A stretch of DNA of 64,000 bases, from NCBI RefSeq assembly GCF_029168945.1, contig NC_083604.1, positions 43,705,686 through 43,769,685 on the forward strand. The letters run 5' to 3'. This document shows positions 36,661-47,930 of the stretch, in pieces. The notes under the pieces are model-generated. The model worked only from the letters and a program-made list of their open reading frames with translations, was not told the DNA's origin and searched no databases. A program made the translations under genes and the position numbers. Position 1 is the stretch's first letter, and each line of letters opens with the position of its first letter. The DNA comes from Cannabis sativa (taxonomy: Eukaryota > Streptophyta > Magnoliopsida > Rosales > Cannabaceae).

Positions 36661-36727
36661 GTTGCCTAATGGGGTGGAGAACATTAATTAAGCATATGTT
36701 TTTCACCAATAATATTCATTAGGCAAC
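36661..36727. repeat. Inverted repeat (11-bp perfect stem)
   Basis: GTTGCCTAATG and CATTAGGCAAC are perfect complements separated by 45 bases, inside the non-coding retrotransposon. Role unknown. Confidence 0.6.
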
Positions 36728-38312
36728 ATGGAGAAATATAAAGATATTAAACCAAATTCATTGCTAAGAAGTTTATTTTGAAATAAGAATCAATTACAAA
36801 GGAGATTTACATTCTCACTTGTTTTTATAAATGATTCTATCATAGACCTTGGCAATTGTTGCTCGTTTCAATTCATTAATCAATTCCAAACAGTGAACTA
36901 GAGGAGAAGGTATGCAGACTGCCATAAAGATTTTGCTCTAAATAGTGGTGAACATATCCAAGCTTAAAGTGTCTACCTATAGATTAAAACAAACATCTCA
37001 CAAATTGGTATTATATCATCCTTTCCTTTAGGTTTGAAAAGAGAATTATGGAAATAATTATATATACCAGAAGGTTAGTGGAGTAATATTTGTTTTATAT
37101 ATAGACAATATGTTACTTGCAAATGATGATAAAAGTTTACTATATAAGATGAAATAATTCATATCTCAAATTATTATTTTGAGATAATGAATATAAATAA
37201 TATATATAATTTTAATTAATTAGAGAGTAGCCACATCATCTCTGATTAAATAAAATTATGTATATTATTCATCTCATGTTACTTTTATCTTTAAGTGTGA
37301 TAAATTCAACTCGAACCAGCATCTGAAAAATGATCTGGAGTGAGAATAAATTAAGAACATTCATTTGCTTCTAATTTTTGAAGCCTAATGTATGCCTAAG
37401 AGTCTGAATAAGAATTTGCATTGCATTTATTTCAGGATCGCTAAGTAGTATCAGAATAACTAAAGTTAAGACCACTTTATTCTTCATACAAAGTGATAAG
37501 GTGTCTTTAAGATACTAAAAATTATATTCATACATATTTCGTTAAAATGAATTGACCTTCTGGAAATATAGTTAACCAATTAGATTCTAACGTACTTCAC
37601 TGGTTATATTGATTCACATAAGTCAATATTTGATTATGTCCTTAAGATTGCCAGTAAGTTGTATTGTTGTTATTTCCACTATAGAAGTGAGATTCATTTA
37701 TTGTTTTGAGGATACATCTCGTATGATATATTATAGAGTTTCATAGTAGGCCTAGAGTTCAGAATTACAGTTTCATTAGGCCATTAAGAGAATTTTGCGA
37801 CAAATTCATCTACAATATTTATGGTTAATAACTATAACGGTACTGGTCGAAGCTAGCATATCGACATTAAGTATTTAGCCATAAAAAGGCATGATAAGTG
37901 GTCATTAATCACGCAAACTGAATTGGGTGATCACATATCCATGACTAAAGGCATGCCGCAACACAAATTCAAGGATCATAAAGTAAATATGGGATTCAGT
38001 TACCCCACATGCAGTTTTTATTTATACAACTAAAATTATTCAATGAAACTCTAATTTTGATATTTTCTCATATTCATTTATTGTTTTGAGAAAATTATCA
38101 TAAAAGGACCTGGATAAACATAAGGTTTAGGGTTTATTCACTTAAGTACATTGCCACATAAAGTACATTGTTATATAGTTAATGTATTGTAATAGATGGA
38201 AGATAATACTCGACTCATAATGAGGACATGTCGCTACGGTGAGTATGTTTATTATATAATGAGAAATATTGGGTTTAAATGTTTTAGTCTAAATACTGAC
38301 CAAGTGGGAGAA

Positions 38313-38812
38313 TATAAGAATATTTATTTATTAGGAAATATAATTCTATTTAAGAAAATAAAATAAATAATTGATTTTGTGATAAATGAATATCTTATAT
38401 TCAGTGAATTTGTACAAGATTAATTACTTAACATTCTATATATGGTCAGATTTCTATATTTATTACCCGATTTGATTTCCTGAATTAATTGTCAAAATAT
38501 TCTGATAATTAATGTAGCGCAGATACTGATAGAGTATCTCACCTATAAATATAGGGTGTCGGTCTCTGAGCTCCTCACTCATTATGTTCATAACAGCAAA
38601 ATTCTATCTAAAGAGAGTTGAGAGAGCGAGAAAGCCCGATTACCCATGGTAGTCAATTTCCTTTGCAGATCAAAACTTGTTGGCAATGAAGCTCAAAGAA
38701 TCAATGGCTAGAGGTGTTTCGATCCTTAAGTTATATAGTGTATATATTCGTTTATTCCGTATTTTTGTATACACATACATATTTTTCATTTTATACATAT
38801 AAATATCTAACA
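38313..38812 (+). repeat. 3' LTR of the non-coding retrotransposon
   Basis: Ends TATCTAACA, as the 5' LTR does, and is preceded by the purine tract at about 38299-38312. Confidence 0.85.
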
Positions 38813-39848
38813 GATCTCACCCAATTTTTTTCTTAAAGTTATCTTCATTGTGACTAAAGTATGTATAAAAAGTAATAAACTTAATAATAAGTAAAAAAAA
38901 AAACAAATAAACTAATTTGTTAACTTTGATGTTTCTTTTTTTTCTTTCAACAATCACAATATCACCAACACCACATAATTAACATCCAATAGCATCTATA
39001 TATAATATAGAAATTGTATAAAAATATTAGAATATAAAAATGAATAATTAAATAAAAAATTTAAATATAAAAAAAGTTAATAATTTTTTTAACTAAAAAA
39101 GTTATAATTGAATAAATACATGAGAGTATTGTGTTATCATTAACACGTAAATTAACCAAATTAAGAGACTTTCACATTCTACAAACTCTAATCTTTATGT
39201 TCTAACTATTTATATTACTATTTAATTCGGTAAGAAAAGAATATTAGATAAATAAAATTAAAGAAAGTTAAGGTAGTAAATTAAATTATGAAAGTAATAG
39301 AAATAGTTTGATATATATATATTGAGAGAGTTTATGAATTGTTTAATTTTGTAATACTATACATTTATTTAGAAATAGAGTTTAGTAATATGATTTATAT
39401 ATAATAGAGTTTTAAGTATATTATTTATATAAGTTTCACGTTTAATTTTTCAAACTATTTTTATAATAATAATAATAATAATTAATTTTTTTTTAAAAAA
39501 AATTGATATTAATGAAATTTTATTTTTATTTTTAGATTATTTAATATTTAATTACTTAAAAATGTGAAAAAAGGGGAAAAAAAGAATAAATTAGAATAAA
39601 GCTATTTTAGAGCGTCTCTTCATATCTCTCTTTCATATATATATATATATACATATATAGATTAGGATGGCGGTCGCGCGGGTTTAATAATTTTTTTAGA
39701 ATATATATGTTTTTTTTTAAAAAATAATTTCATAATTATGAATGAAATATTAAATCTAATACTTTTTTAATTTTTTTCAATTATATATGTTATTGAAAGT
39801 AATTATAAAATAAAAATTATAAGTATTTTTAAAAAATAATCAAATATA

Positions 39849-40403
39849 ATACAAGCATAGACTTGACATGTTTATTATGTGGACAAGAGAGAGAATTGGG
39901 CAGTTACTTATTCTTTGAATGTCAGTATAGCAGGATATGCCTGAAGGAGATTAAATCTTGGCTGCAGTGGGGAACGAGGAAAACTAGTATGCAGTAGCTA
40001 GCAAGAAATATCAGCAAGAGCCGAGCATTATCGACTGCTAGGAAAAGCATTCTGAGAACAATGCTTGTCGGGCTGGTGTATCAAAAACTGTGGCATACAA
40101 AGGTTATCAACACAAAGAATACAGCAGGAATGTAAGCTCAAGATTTTGGGGCTGTCAACCAAGTTCAAAGAAGAAGACAAACAATGGCTTTTGAGGATCT
40201 AACTGTCATGCAAAAATTGTAATTACTGAAATATAATTGATGTAATGTCCATTTGTAAAGCTTAGATGAGGCTGAAATTAGAAATAGATAGAATGTTGTA
40301 TAATTGTTTGATATAGAGCTAAAAGAAGTATGATGGAAGTGTGATGTAAGTTATAAAGATTTGTTTGAGCAATACAATGATTCTTATTCATCAAAAAAAA
40401 AAA
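39849..40403 (+). mobile_element. 5'-truncated LINE (L1-type) with poly(A)
   Basis: The start translates as the zinc-binding tail of plant L1 reverse transcriptases (CLLCGQERELGSYLFFECQYS pattern, with C-x2-C), soon broken by stops. It ends in about 13 A. An 11-bp repeat AATCAAATATA flanks it (39838-39848 and 40404-40414), matching target-primed insertion. Only the last half kilobase of the LINE is present, a usual truncation. Confidence 0.75.
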
Positions 40404-40512
40404 AATCAAATATATATAATAAAATAAAATAAAATAAAAATTAACTTTTAGATATTGATATAGATTTAATTTATTTTTTTTAAATATATATAACTAATAA
40501 TTAGACAAAATT

Positions 40513-40937
40513 TGTTATCTCACATGTTTTTTTGTTGATGACTGTTATCTATTCTATAAAGCCTCTGAGGATAGTGCTATTAACATGATAGAAATGTTAA
40601 ATATTTTTCAGAAGGCCTCAGGACAACAAGTCAATCTACAGAAGTCCTCTATATTTTTAAGCACTAATATTGTAAACGAGGTGAGGCAACATCTGTGTTC
40701 TATGCTGGGAGTGAATGAGGCAAGTGATGATAGCACATATTTGGGTTTGCCAAATATTGTGGGTCGTAATAAAACGGCCTTAGTTGGGTTCTTGAAGGAT
40801 AAAATGCGTAAAAGGATTCAAGGTTGGGAAGGAAGATTGCTTTCTAGAGCAGGGAAGGAGTTGCTAATAAATATTATGGCTCAATCTCTTCCTAGTTATG
40901 CAATGAATGTGTTTTTGCTACCTGTGGAAACTTGCAA
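40513..40937 (+). pseudogene. LINE reverse transcriptase fragment, left part
   Basis: Continuous frame with HMFFVDDCYLFYKAS, the FADD-like RT catalytic motif, then QKSSIFLS, YLGLPNIVGRNK, GWEGRLLSRAGKELLI and AQSLPSYAMNVFLLP, all L1-type RT blocks. Interrupted by G2 after the codon for C in ETCN; continues at 49998. No upstream RT or endonuclease, so it is a 5'-truncated remnant. Confidence 0.88.
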
Positions 40938-43008
40938 TGTAATGACCGCTCTAGTAATGTGGATTAGTAAAGGCAATTAGCACTAATTTTTATTATTTTA
41001 TTATTATTTGTGAATTAATTTTATATGTGGACCCCAATATTTAGAAATAAATTAGAGTTATAATTTCTCAATTCTGGAGATTTTATTAAACTCTAGGGGT
41101 ATTATTTAGCTTATATGTGAAATATGTTAATTTTGTAATTTTTGCTCGGCGACAACGGAAAATGCGATGGATGGCTAGATTGATCACATGGGTAAGTTTA
41201 GAACCCTATTTCATAGTGGGAAATAATTTAGAGAGAATAAATTATCGGGATTGAGCGGGGTTATGGAAATTGACCATTTTACTCCTAGCTTTAGAAATAC
41301 CCTAGTTTTAAGTCTAAGGGCATTTTAGTCTTTTGGTTAAGGGTGAGTGAGGTGGCTGCCCAAGTAGTTGACACCTAGCATGTTTATTTCAGCTATGACT
41401 AAACCTTAGCACTCATTTATCTCATTTTTGTAAAAAAAGAAAGAAAAACCAAAAATTCAAGAGAAGCTCTTTCTTCTCTCTTTCTCTCTTCGAAGGCAGC
41501 AAGGGCAAGGGGTTTTGGGAGCTGAAATTCTGTGTTTTCAGCAAAGGATTCAAGAGGATTTAAGGCAAGGTAACCCTAGTTCTTCTCCCCTTAAGTTTTT
41601 GAAGTTTTAGTTTAGTTTCACTATGAATTTCTAGGTTTAGTGGCTGTTGGGTTTTGAAATGCTTGGGGTTCAATTTCTGGGGTTAATTTGAGTTAATCTA
41701 AGTCCCTAGCTACTGGTTTTGATGCTTGTGAATGGTTTTAAGCAAGCTTGAGTTTTGAAACTCAAGCTTTGAGCTTTAATGGCATAATTTGATTTGTTGG
41801 TTTGTTCTGTGATTTATTGGTTGGAAATGGATGTTTATGCATTGTATAGGTATACTGGAGAGTTTGGTAAAGTTTGGGGTTGAATTGAATTAAGGGGGAT
41901 AATTTTTGGTTCCCAGCAGCAGAACCGGAATTCCGGTTCTGGGAGGCCAGTACCAACCGGTTGACCGGTTGGTGACCCAGAACCGGATTGTCGGTTGGGA
42001 ACCGGTCTGCGTGTTGGGGGAATTTCCAGAACCCTAGTTTTGGCCAATTTAGAGATATTTAGGGTATTGCCATGAGGTTTATCGATAGGAAAACTTTTAG
42101 TTTCAAGTTTAAGTCCCGGAGAGTGATTTAGCGAGTCACTCATCTGTGTTGCAATTATTGTGATTAGGGCATCCATCTAGCACGTGAATTCCGTTCAGGT
42201 CGGCCAGCACACTTGAATTCATAAAACAGGTAAGAACTGTGTATAATGTATGATGTGATTATCTGAATGTGTGTATATGTGTTAATATATGCATGCTTGA
42301 ATTATGTTAAGCACTACCAACACTTGTATGAATAAGTTATAGAGTGTATTGGTACAGTGATTGTTGTGATTGTGAGTACGATACAGTGATACCAACAAAA
42401 GCATGGGAAAATGCTAAGGTGTGTGGTACATCACTCAGTGTTACTCAGTGATCGGGATAAACCCTACCAACACTCGTACAGTGAGGTACGATGTGTATGT
42501 GGTATAGTGGTTGTACCCTGGTATTGAACGTTCATACTCATTTGTTAAGCTCTGTAAATAGGTGTATGGGCGCCTATTTACAGGTCGGAAATTATATGGT
42601 ATGTTATATGCATTTCTTACTGAGTCTGTTGACTCACAGTTTCTGCTTCCATGTGTAGGTAAAGGAAAGGCGAAGGCTGAACAGGAATGAACCTGAGCTC
42701 GGGTGAGATTGTACATGTCAAGCGGCGCGACCTGGAGTGTTTGGTCTCGGGACATCTGGGAGTTATATTTTGAAAGTCGCTGTGCGACCTGGAAGTTATG
42801 TATTTTGAAATGTAAAGTTTAAACAGTAAATTTTTAAAAGTTTGAAATCGGGATCCCGGGATTTGTAAATATTATATTATATTACAAAGTTTAATATTTA
42901 AAGCAAAAGTTTTAATTTGACACGTTTTTCGAGAAATTTCTTTGATTAGCAAAGAGTGCACAATAAATGAAAAAGCACTGTAGCGTGCCTTAGCATTAGG
43001 GCGTTACA
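40938..43008 (+). repeat. 5' LTR of G2
   Basis: TGTAATGACC to GCGTTACA. Holds AGAACCGGAATTCCGGTTCT and CCAACCGGTTGACCGGTTGG palindromes near 41930-41975. Confidence 0.95.
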
Positions 43009-43012
43009 ATTT

Positions 43013-43024
43013 TGGTATCAGAGC
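43013..43024 (+). promoter_or_regulatory. Primer binding site (initiator Met tRNA) of G2
   Basis: TGGTATCAGAGC four bases after the LTR. Confidence 0.92.
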
Positions 43025-43292
43025 TGCCAGGTTTGTCTACCGAAGCTTGCTATGATATGTACAATCTTCATCAGAGAAAGCTCGGTTCACGGTTCAGTAA
43101 GCCCGTACTTGTTTAGTATTTTAAATGAATTTGAGAGCATGTTAGGAAGCATATTAGATTTAAATTAAATATTTTTTTTTAAAAAGAAAGAAGAAGAAGT
43201 GTGTTGCCTTTTAAGTCTTTAGAGAGCGGTGTTAAGTTTTTATCGCTGTCTAACCTGCCTGGCTTATGGATTCGCAGGCTAAGTCCTATTAA

Positions 43293-45379
43293 ATGGACGC
43301 CCCGCAAAATACAAGAAGTCAGGGTGGCATGGTTGAGACCGGAGGCGGTCAGGGGAATCCTCAAAATCCTCGTGGTCGCGGCCGTGGCCGTGGCAGAGCT
43401 CAGGGTGGTCGCCCTGTAAATCCACCTCAAGCTCCTCCTGATTGGGAGCAAAGATTTGCTGAGATGCAAGATAGAATCCGCCAGCAAGATGAAGAGATCC
43501 AAAGGTTGAGGCAGGAGGGTCCTCCTGCCGTGTCTCCTCAAGTGGTTCAGGCTGTTGCAGTTCGTGCGGTGCCAGCAGAACAACCTGTTGTTGGCAACCG
43601 TATGGAACCGTTGTATGAAAGATTTCGAAAGCAGGCACCTCCAGTGTTTCTGGGAGGCCCTGATGTGATGAAGGCCGAGCAGTGGCTTTCAATGATTGAA
43701 CGCATCCTTAATTTTATGGGAGTGGTTGGAAATGACCGGGTGACCTGCGCCACTTTCCAGTTTCAGGAAGATGCTCTCGTGTGGTGGGAGTTGATAACCC
43801 TCACTCGGGACGTCACGCTGATGACCTGGGAAGAATTTAAGGAGTTATTTAACTCCAAGTATTACAACGAAGCGGTCCGTAGTGCAAAGCGGAAAGAGTT
43901 CACTGATCTAGTTCAGACTGAGGGAATGTCAGTCACTGAATACACGACGAAGTTTGATCGGTTGGCTAAGTTCGCAGCAGGAATTGTGCCCACTGACTTC
44001 AGTAAGAAAGAAAAATATTTAGCGGGTTTGAGTGCAAAGATCTGGCATGATCTGGTTATTACCACTACTGAAGCAACCACGTATGCAGATATGGTTGAGA
44101 AGGCTTTGAGAGCCAAGGGTGCAGTAAAATTTCTTCAGGAGCCCCGGGTGACTCCGAGTGTCGGTGGAACCCCCACTGTTCCTACTCCTGTTTATGGTAG
44201 GGATGGTGGTGACTCCACCACTGAGCAGAAAAGAAAAGTTGTTCCGGCTTTTCACGGTGGCTCGGGGCAAAGCAAGCGTTCCGTGGGAACCAAGGCAGAG
44301 GAGGACGCCGTGGTTACTCTTATCCCGAGTGTCCAAGGTGCAAGAAACATCATCCGGGAGAATGTAACCGGAAGACATGCTTCCTGTGTGGCATGGTGGG
44401 GCATTTCAAGAAAGATTGCCCCTGTGCAAAGAAAGAGGAGCCGAAAGCCGAGGTGAAACCGTTCCTCGCTCGTGTGTTTGCCATTACCCAAGCCGATGCC
44501 GGCCCGGTCCTTGTTGTGACAGGTCAGATTCCCGTCAACAACTTGTTATTTACAGTATTATTTGACTCGGGAGCTACACGTTCATATGTGGCTACAAGAG
44601 TGATTGATCTTTTGGGTAGGCCTTGTGATATCTTAGAAAGAGGGTTTGGAACCCTAATGCCTAGCGGGGAATTGGTTATCTCTAATAGGCGCATTAGGTC
44701 TATGCCGATTAGGATCGAAGATAGGGAATTGAGTACTGACCTCATAGAATTGAAATTAACTGAGTTTGATATTATACTGGCAATGGATTTTCTATCCAAG
44801 TATTCGGCCAGTATAGATTGTAGGCGTAAAATGGTGACTTTTCAGCCGGAAGGTGAAGATCCATTTGTTTATGTTGGATCGGTTCAGGGGTCTCGGATCC
44901 CGGTTATTTCTGTGCTGAGAGCTAGGGATTTACTATGCAATGGTTGTGTAGGATTTCTAGCGGTAGTATTTGACTCCAGCAGACCTGAAACATTTGGTCC
45001 TGAGGTAGTCCGGGTGGTGAAAGATTTTCTTGATGTGTTTCCCGATGAGTTGCCGGGATTGCCGCCACAGCGAGAGATTGACTTTGTAATTGATTTGGCA
45101 CCTGGAGTCGAACCTGTTTCTAAAGCTCCATATAGGATGGCCCCAGCAGAACTCAAGGAGCTTAAGTTACAACTTCAGGGGATGCTTGATATTGGGTTTA
45201 TTCGACCCAGTGTATCGCCCTGGGGAGCTCCAGTTCTTTTTGTGAAAAAGAAAGATGGTTCCCTCAGAATGTGTATTGATTATCGGGAACTAAACAAGGT
45301 GACGATTAAAAACAAGTACCCGTTGCCCAGGATCGATGATATGTTCGATCAGCTTCAGGGAAAGACAATGTTTTCATAG
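43293..45379 (+). pseudogene. G2 gag, protease and start of reverse transcriptase (frameshift, then nonsense)
   Basis: Starts MDAPQNTRSQGG; an RGRGRGRAQGG basic stretch, then gag core with WWELI and EYTTKFDRLAKFA. The frame shifts near 44300, just before the zinc knuckle. The knuckle ([14 protein letters not shown], about 44367-44408), protease [11 protein letters not shown] and the first RT blocks are in the next frame. TAG at 45377-45379 stands where G1 has AAG (Lys), in the [13 protein letters not shown] block. Gag and pol were evidently one frame in the ancestor, as in G1. Confidence 0.9.
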
Positions 45380-47182
45380 ATTGATTTACGGTCGGGTTAT
45401 CATCAACTCAGAATTCGGGAGGAGGACATACCGAAGACTGCTTTTAGAACCAGATATGGGCACTATGAGTTTCTGGTAATGTCGTTCGGATTGACTAATG
45501 CTCCTGCAGCCTTTATGGATCTCATGAATAGGGTGTTCAAGGATTTCCTCGATAACTGCGTTATAGTGTTTATCGATGACATTCTTGTATACTCTCAGTC
45601 AGAAGAGGAGCACGAGCATCATCTTCGAATGGTGTTACAGCGACTTAGGGATCACAAGCTGTATGCCAAGTTCAAAAAGTGTGAATTCTGGTTGTCCGAG
45701 GTGTCCTTTCTGGGTCATATTGTTGGGAAAAATGGAATTATGGTCGATCCAAACAAGATAGAATCAGTGAAGAATTGGCCGAGGCCCAAGTCTGTGACGG
45801 AAGTTCGAAGTTTTCTCGGGTTAGCAGGGTATTATCGACGTTTCGTCGAAGGATTTTCTAAACTTTCTATGCCCCTAACCGAATTGACCAAGAAAAATCA
45901 GAGATTTGTGTGGTCAGATAAGTGTGAAACAAGCTTTCAGGAATTAAAGCAGCGTTTGATAACAGCTCCAGTGTTAGCTTTGCCATCAGATCAAGAGAAA
46001 TTTGTTGTTTATTGTGATGCATCCAGACAGGGTCTGGGATGTGTTCTGATGCAAGCTGACAGAGTCATAGCCTATGCCTCTCGTCAACTGAAGGATTATG
46101 AGCAGCGTTACCCAACTCATGATTTAGAGCTCGCTGCTGTGGTTTTTGCTTTAAAGATTTGGCGACATTATCTTTACGGTGAAAAGTGTGAGATTTATAC
46201 TGATCATAAGAGTCTTAAATACTTTTTCACCCAGAAAGATTGGAATATGAGGCAGAGAAGGTGGTTGGAGTTAGTTACAGACTACGATTGCGAAATACTG
46301 TATCACCCCGGGAAGGCCAATGTTGTGGCCGATGCTCTAAGCAGAAAGGGTCCCGGGCAAGTGTGTACTACGGTTATGATAGCCCCTCAACTAGCCTCAG
46401 AAATGATTAGTGCAGGAATTGAGTTCGTGGTCGGGAGATTACATAATTTAACACTCCAATCTGATCTGTTGGAGAGAATCAGAAAGGCACAACTGGAAGA
46501 TCCCGAGCTAGTTAAAGTTCGAGATGAAGTAGTGGCTGGTCGGCCTAGAGGCTTTTCAGTCTCGAGCAGTGGAATGTTGTTATATAAAGCTCGAGTTTGT
46601 GTTCCTAGTGTTGATGAGCTTAAGAAAGAAATACTGGATGAAGCTCACACCACGCCTTATTCGTTGCATCCGGGAACCACCAAGATGTATCAGGATTTGA
46701 AACCCTACTTCTGGTGGTATGAGATGAAAAGAGATGTGGTGGACTATGTGTCCAAGTGTTTAACCTGCCAGCAGATTAAGGCTGAACATCAGAGGCCGGC
46801 AGGGTTATTGCAACCTTTAGTCCTTTCAGAATGGAAGTGGGAGGACATCGCAATGGACTTTGTAACTGGTTTACCTAGAACTACAGGGATGTATGATTCT
46901 GTATGGGTTATTGTGGACAGATTTACAAAGTCGGCTCACTTTCTACCAGTGAAAGTTACCTATTCAGTGGATCAGTATGCTGAATTGTATGTGAAGGAGA
47001 TAGTTCGTCTCCATGGAGCCCCTAAATCTATTGTATCAGATAGGGATCCAAAGTTCACATCGAAGTTTTGGGTGAGTCTTCAGAAGGCTATGGGTACCAA
47101 GTTAAAGTTTAGTACAGCCTTTCACCCTCAGACTGATGGTCAGTCAGAAAGAACTATCCAGATTTTAGAAGACCTACTGTGA
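45380..47182 (+). pseudogene. G2 reverse transcriptase, RNase H and integrase core
   Basis: Continues in the same frame after the [14 protein letters not shown] catalytic motif, [12 protein letters not shown]ase H start, HHCC finger of integrase, and the triad Asp, Asp and Glu (GQSERT intact, unlike G1). Ends at TGA 47180-47182, where G1 has AGA (Arg) in [14 protein letters not shown]. Confidence 0.9.
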
Positions 47183-47929
47183 GCCTGTGTCATGGACTTT
47201 GAGGGTTCATGGAGTAAGTACTTGCCTTTAATTGAATTCTCCTACAACAACAGCTACCAAAGTACAATAGGGATGGCTCCCTATGAGATGTTATATGGTA
47301 GAAAATGTCGTTCTCCTATTCATTGGGACAAGACAGGAGAAAGGAAGTACCTGGGTCCAGAGTTAGTTCAAAGGACCAATGAAGCTATTGATAAGATCAA
47401 GGCGCAGATGCTTGCTTCTCAAAGCAGGCAGAAAAGTTATGCTGATCCGAAGCGCAGAGATGTTACATTTCAGGCAGGGGAACATGTTTTCCTCCGGGTT
47501 TCACCAATGAAGGGTATTAGGCGCTTCGGGAAGAAGGGTAAGTTAAGCCCTAGGTTCATTGGGCCATTTCAGATACTCGAGAAGGTCGGGCAGGTAGCGT
47601 ATCGGCTAGCCTTACCACAAGCATTATCAGCTGTTCATGACGTATTTCACATCTCTATGTTAAGGAAATACGTGTCAGACCCGACTCATGTCTTGAGTTA
47701 TGAAGCCCTTGAACTACAACCAGACTTATCCTATGAAGAGCAACCTGTTCAGATTTTGGATAGAAAAGAAAAAGTTCTTCGCAACAAGACTATTGCACTG
47801 GTTAAGGTGCTCTGGAGGAACAGTAAGGTGGAAGAAGCCACCTGGGAATTGGAGTCAGATATGAGGACTCAGCATCCAGAGCTATTCAGGTTAGATTTCG
47901 GGGACGAAATCCTATTAACGGGGGGATAA
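47183..47929 (+). pseudogene. G2 integrase C-terminus and chromodomain-like tail
   Basis: Same frame after the [32 protein letters not shown], and the tail starting [20 protein letters not shown]. The final codons overlap the purine tract AACGGGGGGA before the 3' LTR. Confidence 0.9.
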
Positions 47930-47930
47930 T

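Larger units (their letters stand above)
33163..38812 (+). mobile_element. Non-coding LTR retrotransposon (LARD-like), 5.65 kb
   Basis: Direct repeats of about 500 bases at both ends, Met-tRNA primer site after the first, purine tract ACCAAGTGGGAGAA before the second, the same kind of tract as the copia elements. Flanks CATCT and GATCT could be a mutated 5-bp duplication. LTR starts are not canonical TG, so the left boundary may be off by some bases. The interior has no recognisable gag or pol; its short frames match nothing I know. It contains a tandem duplication near 33985-34800. Confidence 0.8.
31677..39661 (-). mobile_element. Helitron-like element (non-autonomous), 7985 bp including a nested LTR element
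   Basis: On the minus strand it begins TCTATATATG then a GAAAGAGAGATATGAAGAG stretch (39661 leftwards), a form common at plant Helitron 5' ends. It ends with a CG-rich hairpin (CGCTCGCGAAGCG) followed by TATATTTCCTAG at 31677. Flanking bases are A before and T after, the Helitron target. Such elements have no target duplication, so only the ends can be tested. No Rep/helicase. Without the LTR element inside it is about 2.3 kb. Confidence 0.65.
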
